This document shows, piece by piece, positions 8,051 to 16,071 of a stretch of 64,000 nt of DNA; positions within the stretch are counted from its first letter, which is position 1; every line of letters begins with the position of its first letter. The notes beneath the pieces were generated by a model that had not been told where the DNA came from, did not search any database, and was given only the letters and a program-made list of their open reading frames with translations. This DNA is from Lentisphaerota bacterium (GTDB taxonomy: Bacteria > Verrucomicrobiota > Kiritimatiellia > JAAZAB01): NCBI GenBank assembly GCA_016188985.1, contig JACPGM010000006.1:1-64000 (forward strand), given 5' to 3'. Made by a program: the position numbers and the translations under genes.

Positions 8051-8192
8051 TTTCTCTTACAGTTTACAGTTTACAGTTTACAGTTTTCAGTTTACAGTCT
8101 AACTGTCTGCTGTCAAACTGTTTACTGCCTACCGTGAACTGTCTAACTGCCTACTGTCTACTGTGAACTGTCCAACTGTCTACTGTCTAACA
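8051..8192. repeat. Heptamer array, both orientations, running into a gene end
   Basis: It begins with near-perfect CAGTTTA units (CAGTTTACAGTTTACAGTTT) and switches to the opposite strand type (CTAACTGTCTGCTGTC, ACTGTCTACTGTGAACTG). The last units encode the C-terminal residues and stop codon of the glycosyltransferase at 8158-9297. Confidence 0.85.
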
Positions 8193-9297
8193 GCGCCTGC
8201 CGATAAACTTCCTCGGTCGCCCGCGCGTTTTTTTCAATGCTGAAATATTCCTCGGTTCGGCGGCGGGCCATCCGCCCGATTTGGCGGGCTTTCTCCCTGT
8301 TGGCAAATAAATCCATCACAGTCCGGGCCATAAGCGCCGGGTTTTTGGGAGGAATCAAAACGCCGGAAACGCCGTCTTCAATAATCTCCGGAACGCCGCC
8401 TTCATTCATGGCCACCACCGGGAGGCCCATGGCCATGCCTTCAATAACAACCCTGGCAAACGGCTCGGGCGAGATTGACGAATGCACCAATACATCCATG
8501 GCGGCCATCAGCCGGGGAATATCCGAACGCCTTCCCGTAAAGATGACTTTTCCTTTTAACTCCGGCGTTTGGCTCAAGCGTTCCAAATGCGCGCGGCATT
8601 CGCCATCCCCCACCACCAGGAACCTGGCGGCCGGGATGCCGGCGAGCACTTCCTGGGCGGCGCGAAGAAAGCATTCGTGGCCTTTCCACGCCAGCAGGTT
8701 GCCCACAATCCCGGCCACGGGAGCACAGGAGGGCAGATTTAATTCCCGGCGCATATCGTCACCCCTGATTTGCGGATTGAACGCAAGCAAATCCACGCCA
8801 TTATGAATCACGGTAACCTTGGCGGGATCGGTTTTGAGCAGCCATTGGAATCTCTGCCGGACGGCTTGGGAGATGGCAATAAGCTGCGCGCACAAACCGA
8901 CTAAATAGCGGTCATATAATCCCTCGCCCTCAATAACGCGCACATGCCAGACGACCGGAATCCGCAGCGGTTTGGCCGCGAGGCCCGCGTACAGCGCCGC
9001 GCGCGAAGTATTGGCATGCACCAGATCCGCGCCCCATTCCACCAGCGCTCTGCGCAGCTTTCTCACGCCCGGCAGGAAGGCCAGCGGGTTTTTCCTGGGA
9101 GAGCGCATGGGGAGAATAATGGTTTTTATATCCAGGCGCTCCACGGCGGAGGTTAAATCGCCTTGAGCGGGGCAAACGAGCTTAGCCGCAAACTTATCCC
9201 GGGAGAGATGCCGTAAAAGTTCAAGGAGACTGATCTGGCCGCCTCCGGCCAAATTTCCGCTGCCTTCAATATACAATATGCGCGGCAATGGGCGCAT
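8158..9297 (-). CDS. Glycosyltransferase family 4
   Basis: About 379 aa. GT-B fold with the family-4 pattern: N-terminal 'RILYIEGSGNLAGGGQISLLELLRHL', a central 'VIHNGVDLLAFNP', and the C-terminal donor site 'PFARVVIEGMAMGLPVVAMNEGGVPEII' (E-x7-E region). It would transfer a sugar to the lipid-linked intermediate at the cytoplasmic face. Start: the ORF track begins at a TTG (9414) overlapping the flippase stop; the ATG at 9297 is preferred because the fold begins there and AAAGGAG precedes it, though at only 3 nt spacing. The last ten residues (LDSRQLDSSQ) and the stop are heptamer-repeat sequence. Confidence 0.85.
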   Translation of the reverse strand: MRPLPRILYIEGSGNLAGGGQISLLELLRHLSRDKFAAKLVCPAQGDLTSAVERLDIKTIILPMRSPRKNPLAFLPGVRKLRRALVEWGADLVHANTSRAALYAGLAAKPLRIPVVWHVRVIEGEGLYDRYLVGLCAQLIAISQAVRQRFQWLLKTDPAKVTVIHNGVDLLAFNPQIRGDDMRRELNLPSCAPVAGIVGNLLAWKGHECFLRAAQEVLAGIPAARFLVVGDGECRAHLERLSQTPELKGKVIFTGRRSDIPRLMAAMDVLVHSSISPEPFARVVIEGMAMGLPVVAMNEGGVPEIIEDGVSGVLIPPKNPALMARTVMDLFANREKARQIGRMARRRTEEYFSIEKNARATEEVYRQALLDSRQLDSSQ

Positions 9298-9397
9298 GCG
9301 CTCCTTTAAAAGTTTTTCGTTTTTCCTCCCGGGGCGGTTATTCCGGGAGAGCAAGCGTCGCGGGGACTGTGCAACGGAAATAAAGTTCCGGAATATT

Positions 9398-10831
9398 TCA
9401 AGCCCGCAGCCCAATTACCTCTTTGAATAACAACTTATCTTCTTGATTGAAATACCCAAAGAGCCGGAGCAAAACGAAATAAAGCAAGGCGCTCAACGCG
9501 ATCAGCAGAGCCAGGTTGATATTGATGGCCAGGTACGCAACTACTCCCATGATCCCGGCCGCCGCCAGGGCTTTTAAGAGCGGATTCCAGGGAACGTTGA
9601 GGCCGAAATTACGGGAAACATAAATCAGGGCCAAAACGCAGAACAGAGCTTCAGAAGTCATGGTGGCGATGGCCGCGCCGGCATAACTATACGGCGGAAT
9701 GAGCGCAAAATTGAGTCCCACATTGGTCAACACGCAAACGGCAAACAGTTTGTTATTATCATGAATACGGTCCACGGCCGTTAAAAAATAGCTGAGCAGG
9801 CTATTGATATAAGAAAAGGCGATAATTGCCATGATCAATTGAAAAGGCAGCACGGAATTGTGAAAGCCGGCGCCGTAGAATAAAAGTATCAGCGGCTTGC
9901 CCAGGAGCACGCCGCCTGCCGCCAGGGGCAGCCCCAGGGCCAGCAGGTATTTAAAACACTTCTCGTACACTTTGCGCAGCGTAGCGAGAGAAGTTTTAGC
10001 CAGCCTGGCCATGACCGGAAAAACCGCGCTCAAAAATACGGAGGCCATCATGCCCAGCGCTATGTATAATTGATAGCTGGCGCTATACCATCCCACCACC
10101 AGTTCGCCTTTCATTCGACCGAGCATTACGGCGTCAATATAATAATAAAACGTGAGCAACAATCCCGTCAGGGCGAAAGGCAGGCTCTCGCGCAATAAGC
10201 TCCAGGCAAAGGCGATATCCGGCCGGAAACTCGGCTTGCCAATGTTGCGGAATAAGAAAATCATGTTCAAGCCCAGGTATAAAACGGCCGAGAACAGATA
10301 AAGCCAAGCCACGGCCAGCAGCCCGTAGCCCAGGGAAAGGAAGAGGAAACAAAGCAGAACCCGCGCCGCTTTTTCAATAAGCTCGGCCCAAAAAATGTAT
10401 TGCATCCGCTCAAAGGCTCTGAAAATCGAGCCGCACAGGTTAGCCATTGATTCCAGGATATAGCATAAGCCGACCAGGTAAATGATCGCCCTGGTGTCGG
10501 GGGGACATTTTAAAATGTGGGCGCCCATAATCATCAGGCCGAAGGTTAAAAAGGAAAGAAGCGCTTTGATAAAAAATCCATTGCCGAAATATTTAGCCGT
10601 ATTGGCGCGGTCGCGGGCCACTTCCCGGATTATTAAGAATGACACGCCCAGGTCGGCGAGCATGATAAAGATCTGGACGAAGGCGCCGGCAAAGAAGAAT
10701 TTGCCAAAACTGTAATCGCCCAGTTTTCTGGCCAGGTAGACAATCAGGACAAAGGAGAGCAAGCGGCCCGCCAGAGCCAGACTGAAAAGCCAAAGCGTAT
10801 TCCGGGCAACTCTTTTTGCGGTCGTATCCAT
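9398..10831 (-). CDS. Oligosaccharide flippase (Wzx/MOP superfamily)
   Basis: 477 aa with about 12-14 hydrophobic helices along the whole length. It starts 'MDTTAKRVARNTLWLFSLALAGRLLSFVLIVYLARKLG', the typical N-terminus of polysaccharide flippases, and contains 'YGLLAVAWLYLFSAVLYLGLN' and 'YIDAVMLGRMKGELVVGWYSASYQL', the conserved middle region. It would flip undecaprenyl-linked repeat units to the periplasm for the Wzy-like protein at 5059-6534. It sits between two co-directional genes and is followed at 100 bp by the family-4 glycosyltransferase. Substrate cannot be read from the sequence. Confidence 0.9.
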   Translation of the reverse strand: MDTTAKRVARNTLWLFSLALAGRLLSFVLIVYLARKLGDYSFGKFFFAGAFVQIFIMLADLGVSFLIIREVARDRANTAKYFGNGFFIKALLSFLTFGLMIMGAHILKCPPDTRAIIYLVGLCYILESMANLCGSIFRAFERMQYIFWAELIEKAARVLLCFLFLSLGYGLLAVAWLYLFSAVLYLGLNMIFLFRNIGKPSFRPDIAFAWSLLRESLPFALTGLLLTFYYYIDAVMLGRMKGELVVGWYSASYQLYIALGMMASVFLSAVFPVMARLAKTSLATLRKVYEKCFKYLLALGLPLAAGGVLLGKPLILLFYGAGFHNSVLPFQLIMAIIAFSYINSLLSYFLTAVDRIHDNNKLFAVCVLTNVGLNFALIPPYSYAGAAIATMTSEALFCVLALIYVSRNFGLNVPWNPLLKALAAAGIMGVVAYLAININLALLIALSALLYFVLLRLFGYFNQEDKLLFKEVIGLRA

Positions 10832-10883
10832 TTTTTTGCTTACGGCTGCTGCGCCAAGTCTTCGCTTTTCCCGCGGCCGCCAC

Positions 10884-11867
10884 TCAAGGAGCTTTGGTGG
10901 CGAGGGCCAGCATGGTCGAGCCTCGCCCTATTTTAGCCATGCAATACGCGAGCGAATAGAAAATCAGATACTCCATGAAGTGCAACGGACCGCCCCAGGC
11001 TGGTTTGGTGAAACCGGCGCTGCTCTCGCGCCGCATTGCCTCCATCCACTGCTCCCCGCGGGGATATAATCCCAGGTCCAGCAGACAGTAACGCAGGCTT
11101 TCGGAATACTCGCTGACATATTTGATATGGGGAGGAATGCAGCGAAGCTGTTGGAGAGCGAACCCGGAATTTTTCAGCAACAGCCTTAAAGTCGGCGGGG
11201 TAAAATGATAAAAATGCAACGGAGCGGTCACTTTGCACCATTTCGATCTGAAAATCCGGGCTTCAAGACTGGCGAAATTTGGCGCCTCGATCACGAGCAA
11301 TCCCTTCTGGTCCAGCAGCGTGAAGGTCCTTTCCAGCGTCTGCCTGGGATCAGGCAGATGTTCCAGTGCGTGAAAAAGGGTTATGACATCAAAGGCGCCT
11401 TCGGGATAATGAGCCTCCTCTAATCTTCCGGCAAAAACATTTAGCCCAAGAACCTCACGCGCATACTTTGCCGGAACGTCGTTGAATTCCACTCCGTAGG
11501 TTTGCCAGCCCAGCCCCTGCAGGTATTTTAACAGGGAGCCATCGCCGCAGCCGATATCCAGAATGCGGCCCTGGGTCTTGCGCTTTAAGAGGGGGGCGGC
11601 CTTCTTGCGCATCAGCTCCCGCCAGGTAATTCCCCAGGCGGTGGTTTCCTCAATATCAGTAATTCCAGCCCGGGCGCGATCATGATACCAGGGGGGATAA
11701 TATCCTTTAATCTCTTCCTGATCGGGGCGCGGATTTAAATAGACGAGGCCGCACCTTCGGCATTGCACGATCCGGAAGAGCCTTTGCGCTTTGCTGTTCC
11801 GGTCCTTGGCAAGAAATAAAAAAAGCGTGTCATCCACGCCGCAGAGGTTGCAGCAAACATATTCCAT
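10884..11867 (-). CDS. Class I SAM-dependent methyltransferase with N-terminal Cys ribbon
   Basis: 327 aa. N-terminal CNLC and CRRC pairs form a putative zinc ribbon. Motif I is RILDIGCGDGSLLKYL, and 'FDVITLFHALEHLPDP' follows. It resembles the proteins at 6724-7587 and 18181-19077 in architecture but is divergent, so the three probably act on different positions or sugars. It lies upstream of the flippase (52-bp gap) and downstream of a glycosyltransferase (33-bp gap), all on the minus strand, consistent with one operon. Target unknown. Confidence 0.82.
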   Translation of the reverse strand: MEYVCCNLCGVDDTLFLFLAKDRNSKAQRLFRIVQCRRCGLVYLNPRPDQEEIKGYYPPWYHDRARAGITDIEETTAWGITWRELMRKKAAPLLKRKTQGRILDIGCGDGSLLKYLQGLGWQTYGVEFNDVPAKYAREVLGLNVFAGRLEEAHYPEGAFDVITLFHALEHLPDPRQTLERTFTLLDQKGLLVIEAPNFASLEARIFRSKWCKVTAPLHFYHFTPPTLRLLLKNSGFALQQLRCIPPHIKYVSEYSESLRYCLLDLGLYPRGEQWMEAMRRESSAGFTKPAWGGPLHFMEYLIFYSLAYCMAKIGRGSTMLALATKAP

Positions 11868-11900
11868 TCCACGTCTCCTGCCCAGGCCTGATCTTTTTTG

Positions 11901-12971
11901 CTATTTGCAGATGCTCGTATAAATATCCATGGTCATTTTTCCAATACGATCCCATCCCCAATGTTCAGCGCGCCGCAGATTGGAAGTCCCCATGGCGTCA
12001 AGTTCAGGCCTATGGATGAATGCTTCGTTTAAGCAACGCTCAAGCCCTGAGCCATCGCCGGCATCATAAAGGATGGCTCCCTTTTCATTCACAATCTCAG
12101 GCAGGCCGCCCAGCCGGGGCGCAATACAGGCCCGGCCAAAAGACATGGCCAGCACAACACTGGCGGACGTCGTTATGCGCCGGAAAGGGAATACGGCGAC
12201 ATCACAGGCGTTCATATACACCTGAACTTTATCATCCGGAACAACGCCGGAATAAAACCTTATATTCTTGCGGCTTTTTAGCTTGGCTTTGATTTCCGCC
12301 TCCAGCAAGGAATCAAAAGGCGCCCCGGCGATCAGCAGTTCACAGTCGGAACGGCCGAACTTGTTGAAGGCCTCAACCAATTCCAGCACCCCTTTGTATC
12401 GGCGGATTTTTCCCAGAAACAGAAAAACAAGGCGGGAATCATCTATGCCCAGCTCCTGCCGGGCGGCAGTCCTGCTAATGGAATTGCCATATAAGCCGAT
12501 AAAGTTGCCATGCGGCACAACAAATATTTTTACGGAATTCGCAATGCGCGCCATCTTGGTCAGCTCATTTTTAGCCCATTCGGAATGGGCAACGATCGCG
12601 TTTGCCATCCTGGCGATGCAGACCATGCCGATGCGATGCGGCACGGCATGCCGGTCCTCATGGTCGTTAATATTGTGAACGGTCCACACAATGCGGACCC
12701 CGGCCATTTTCACAATCACTACTTGAACCAGGAAAACAACAAGTTTGACAAAGGCCATGATCTCCGTGCCGGTGAGTAAGAACATCTCCAACCAGTGCAA
12801 ATGTAATAGATCCGCACGCGGGCTTCCCAGTACCGCCGGAAGAAAGAACCAGCCGCAAAGCGGTCTTTCAACAATCGCTCCCGCCGCGTGCAGCGACCGC
12901 GCCAATGCAATCGGATAGGGATTATCTTCACCGTATGGTAGAAACACGGACCTTAAGGTCTTGCCACGCAT
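11901..12971 (-). CDS. Glycosyltransferase (GT4-like, GT-B fold)
   Basis: 356 aa. N-terminal acceptor half (LHLHWLEMFLLTG; 'VRIVWTVHNINDHEDR'), an 'IVAHSEWAKNEL' segment, the linker 'KIFVVPHGNFIGLYGN', and the donor half 'LVFLFLGKIRRYKGVLELVEAF' and 'VFPFRRITTSASVVLAMSFGRACIAPRLGGLPEIV'. These are typical of family-4 retaining glycosyltransferases. It is the first gene of the minus-strand run 12971 to 6724 and is divergent from the glycosyltransferase at 13178; the 206 bp between them should contain both promoters, though none is clear. Confidence 0.83.
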   Translation of the reverse strand: MRGKTLRSVFLPYGEDNPYPIALARSLHAAGAIVERPLCGWFFLPAVLGSPRADLLHLHWLEMFLLTGTEIMAFVKLVVFLVQVVIVKMAGVRIVWTVHNINDHEDRHAVPHRIGMVCIARMANAIVAHSEWAKNELTKMARIANSVKIFVVPHGNFIGLYGNSISRTAARQELGIDDSRLVFLFLGKIRRYKGVLELVEAFNKFGRSDCELLIAGAPFDSLLEAEIKAKLKSRKNIRFYSGVVPDDKVQVYMNACDVAVFPFRRITTSASVVLAMSFGRACIAPRLGGLPEIVNEKGAILYDAGDGSGLERCLNEAFIHRPELDAMGTSNLRRAEHWGWDRIGKMTMDIYTSICK

Positions 12972-13177
12972 AACTTACCCGTCTGATCGTAATGGTAGCA
13001 CGGACTGACTTATGTGATTGTTATTCTGGCTTAAACGGCTTATCTTGCATAGAAAAAACATAAGGCGAAGGCGGGAAATGCCGTGAGGTTGTTTCTTGCC
13101 CGCTCCTTTCTGGCGCGTAGTGCGCCGTTAGTACGCTCCTGCAAGGGGAGCCGCATTGAATCCGACGCAGGCCTGGC

Positions 13178-14389
13178 ATGAATATTTTAATGCTGGCCGA
13201 AGTATCCGCCTGCTGTCTCACGGGTGGGGCGGCCCGTACGCTGCGGGAACAGGCCATTGGCCTCAAGCAAAGAGGGCATAATGTCTGCCTGTTGGTCCGC
13301 GCGCCCCTGACCGACGCTAAACCCCAAGCGGTTTTTAACGGCATTCCTGAGTTCCGTTATGCCGTGTATCGCAAATCAGCGCCAGCCTTTGTGCTCTCGT
13401 CTATCATCCGATCCGTCGGCGTTTTTGATTCCCTCGTCGTCCGGGGCTTCCCGGTGGAAGTCGGTGTTATCCACCAAGCGCTTGCCGGCTTTGGTCCGTT
13501 GTTGTTGCGTCGTTGCCGGGTCCGGGCCTGGATTTACTACTGCCATTCTCTGGCTTACGAAGAGTATCTAACCCGCAATCCGCCACCCAGCGGCCTGGGA
13601 AAGCGCTGGCTCTATTGGCTGCATGCCGGGCTGCGTTTTTTTATTGAACACTGGGTCATCCGCCGCTGCGCTACGGTTGTGGTTGAAAGCCGGTTCATGC
13701 GCGCGCGGGTGATGGCAAAGCACCGGGTTTCGGCGGAAAGAATCGGCTTGATTCCCGCTGCGGCGGATATTGGCCGTTTCCGACCGGTGGCCGATCGCCT
13801 GGCGCGGCGCGCCCAATTGGGCCTGCCACCAGACCGGCCGGCCATATTTACGGTGCGCAACCTCATTCCCCGCATGGGACTGGAGAACCTGATTAAGGCC
13901 CTGGCCGAGCCGAAAATAGCCCGCGAGAATCTGCTGCTGCTTATCGGCGGCGAAGGGCCGCTGCGGCCGCATCTGGAGCGCCTGATTCGAACGCTCAAGC
14001 TCGAAGCCAAGATTGTCCTTAAAGGTTTTATTCCCGAAGATGAGCTCGCGGCCTATTATCAGTGCGCCGATCTGGTAGTCATGCCTTCCGCGGCCCTCGA
14101 AGGCTTTGGGCTGGTTACCGTGGAAGCGCTGGCCTGCGGCACGCCGGTCCTGGGGACGCCGGTAGGGGCCATACCGGAAATTCTATCCCAGATTGATCCG
14201 CGCCTTCTTGCAAAAGGAAACGATGCGCGCTCGATTGCGGCCGCGCTGGCAGATATTCTCCTGCTGATCCGGAATAATCCTGTTGAATTGAATCAATTGA
14301 GCGCAAAAGGTCTGCGCCAAGTGGCGAATGTCTACAACTGGGGAAAACACAACGAGCAACTCGAAGCGGTCCTTCTTGCTCAAGCCTGA
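13178..14389 (+). CDS. Glycosyltransferase family 4
   Basis: 403 aa. 'MNILMLAEVSACCLTGGAARTLREQAIGLKQRGHNVCLLVR' is a typical GT4 acceptor-domain start, with the Gly-Gly loop. 'PAIFTVRNLIPRMGLENLIKAL' and 'PSAALEGFGLVTVEALACGTPVLGTPVGAIPEIL' give the donor domain with the E-G-F-G...E motif. It stands alone on the plus strand. Its stop codon lies just before, or within the left flank of, a MITE-like element: an 8-mer (CTTCTTGC) inside its last codons is repeated at the element's far end. Confidence 0.87.
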   Translation: MNILMLAEVSACCLTGGAARTLREQAIGLKQRGHNVCLLVRAPLTDAKPQAVFNGIPEFRYAVYRKSAPAFVLSSIIRSVGVFDSLVVRGFPVEVGVIHQALAGFGPLLLRRCRVRAWIYYCHSLAYEEYLTRNPPPSGLGKRWLYWLHAGLRFFIEHWVIRRCATVVVESRFMRARVMAKHRVSAERIGLIPAAADIGRFRPVADRLARRAQLGLPPDRPAIFTVRNLIPRMGLENLIKALAEPKIARENLLLLIGGEGPLRPHLERLIRTLKLEAKIVLKGFIPEDELAAYYQCADLVVMPSAALEGFGLVTVEALACGTPVLGTPVGAIPEILSQIDPRLLAKGNDARSIAAALADILLLIRNNPVELNQLSAKGLRQVANVYNWGKHNEQLEAVLLAQA

Positions 14390-14393
14390 CCCG

Positions 14394-14610
14394 GTGACTA
14401 CTCAGGTGCCTGTACTCATTCAACCCGAACAGAGTATTCCACCACTGATTATCAGGCCATAGGCAGCCTGCCCGAGCTCGGCCAGGGATCCGCCCGTGGT
14501 GGACACCGATGGCACGGATATTAATCAAGTTCCCCATATCAGTGTAATCCGTGCAACCCGCCTGCATCGCTGAGTGAAGCACTGCGGGCAGGTCCGTGGT
14601 GAGTAGTTAC
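14394..14610. mobile_element. MITE-like element, family A, with nested GC-rich insertions
   Basis: Ends are GTGACTACTCAGG and, inverted, TGAGTAGTTAC. Internal stretches (TCATTCAACCCGAACAGAGT; TCAAGTTCCCCATATCAGTG) are the reverse complement of those in the copy at 55192-55320. Extra blocks (GCCTGCCCGAGCTCGGCCAG; the TGCATCGC...CGGGCAGG palindrome) are inserted. CTTCTTGC lies directly after the right end and at 14372-14379 on the left, 14 bp from the left terminus, so the target duplication is unclear here. Confidence 0.7.
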
Positions 14611-14620
14611 CTTCTTGCGA

Positions 14621-15622
14621 TCAATTTTCCCGGCGGGCAGTGGCTTTAAGGAGATCTACGGCAACTTGGTAGACTTGTTCCTTGCTGTTCCGGGGATCAC
14701 CGGCTTGTGCTTCACCGGGCAGGGATTGCTTTACCACCCGAACAAACTCTCCCGGTGGCCGGTAATAGAGCGCGGTGCCTGGCATAATGGCAACCAGCGG
14801 GCAACCGACGGCGCCGGCCAGATGCATTATGCCGCCATCGTGGCAGATGGCCAGGCGCGCGCGCGCCAGCAGGGCCGCGGTTTCCGCGATGGTCAGCGCC
14901 CCAGTTAGATTGAGAATCTCTTTACGGTTACTGAGGATCGCCTGGCACTCCGGACAGTCCCTTGCGCCGCCAAGAATCACAACCTGGCCATTGATCAAAC
15001 CGGCAATTTTAGCGGCTACTTCAAGGAGATGCTGCAAACTCAAGCGCGGACGGTTCGGTTTGGCGGTGGATGGATAAATTGCCACCAGCCGGCCGACGTC
15101 GGCCACGCCATATTTTTCACGCAGCAGTGTTTCCATGCGGGCTATAGTCCCGACGGTCACCGGCGCAAAGACCGCGGTTGAAACATCCGGCGCCAGGCGG
15201 CGGGCCAGCGTTTCGTTTACCTCCAAGTCCGCCATGTTCTCCGGCGGGGACGTCAGCGCTATAACGTTGCGGGGTCGGCAAACGATCGTGAACAGCCGAA
15301 CCAGCCAGGGGCTTAAGCGCGAAGCGCAGACCATTACTTCCGTTCCGTTGCCGCGGCGGAATTGCCGGCCAAGGCGCCAGAGCCGCGCGTATAGAGCCGG
15401 CGCAAGTTTACGGTTGGTATCGACAATTTCAATGCGACTCAGTTCCGCGGCGGCCGAATATAATTCTCGCGCCAGTGGCGATGCGGTTATCAGAATAACC
15501 TCCGCTTTGGGAAAGGCCCGTCGGGCAGCCAGCAACACCGGCGAAAATAAAATCACGTCGCCCAAACCACCGGTCGCCACCAATACAATCCGTCCATCAT
15601 TGACGCTGTCGGCAGAGCGCAT
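14621..15622 (-). CDS. Glycosyltransferase family 9 (heptosyltransferase-like)
   Basis: 333 aa. 'RIVLVATGGLGDVILFSPVLLAARRAFPKAEVILI' is the family-9 N-terminal signature (GxGD..l..P.l..l...FP.A.I). The C-terminal half has 'KIAGLINGQVVILGGARDCPEC' and 'ARLAICHDGGIMHLAGAVGCPLVAIMPG', the D-x-G-x-x-H-x-A motif of ADP-heptose:LPS transferases. This suggests assembly of an LPS-like core or a related glycan, and supports a Gram-negative envelope. Donor sugar unknown. It is monocistronic, bordered by repeat elements on both sides. Confidence 0.87.
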   Translation of the reverse strand: MRSADSVNDGRIVLVATGGLGDVILFSPVLLAARRAFPKAEVILITASPLARELYSAAAELSRIEIVDTNRKLAPALYARLWRLGRQFRRGNGTEVMVCASRLSPWLVRLFTIVCRPRNVIALTSPPENMADLEVNETLARRLAPDVSTAVFAPVTVGTIARMETLLREKYGVADVGRLVAIYPSTAKPNRPRLSLQHLLEVAAKIAGLINGQVVILGGARDCPECQAILSNRKEILNLTGALTIAETAALLARARLAICHDGGIMHLAGAVGCPLVAIMPGTALYYRPPGEFVRVVKQSLPGEAQAGDPRNSKEQVYQVAVDLLKATARREN

Positions 15623-15685
15623 TTGTTGCCTAAGGCGGCCTTTGGCCGCAACCCAATTTATTTTTATCGCCTTCTGTTGTCCATC

Positions 15686-15917
15686 GCAGGGCGAATTTTG
15701 TTTTCCGCAGCAGCGGATCCGCTATGGCGGAGAAAAAGGCGGCGGTGATTCCGGCTCATCTGTGCTACTCTGCGAAGTAGCTTCGCTACGTAGCACGAGC
15801 GGGTTTCCCGCCCTCGCGCATACACGAGTATGGCGCTTCGCGCGGCGCACCCGCATCTGAGCCGGACTGACCATGCTTTTTCAAATCCCGCTACGCGGGA
15901 AGCGAAATTCGCCCTGC
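15686..15917. repeat. Nested inverted-repeat element in a 449-bp gene-free space
   Basis: Outer arms GCAGGGCGAATTT (15686-15698) and AAATTCGCCCTGC (15905-15917) are perfect inverted repeats. Inside are further palindromes, among them TCCGGCTCA/TGAGCCGGA and a GAAGTAGCTTCGCTAC hairpin. The remainder of 15623-16071 shows no gene. Confidence 0.7.
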
Positions 15918-16071
15918 ACCCATGCCACGCAACCGCGGCGGCTGCGTGGTCTAAGACTTGAACAACTCCCGATTATACCCTTGGCCCACGGCTTGGGAGG
16001 CCAAACTTCTCCGTAAAAGTGTGTCATGTTTTAACGGAACGGCCTAACCGCATTCGATTCGGCCGTCCGGC

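Noticed and set aside
1601-8192. Heptamer arrays considered as CRISPR arrays
   Set aside because: There is no constant repeat of 24-40 bp with unique spacers; units are 7-8 bp and degenerate, and no cas gene is in the window.
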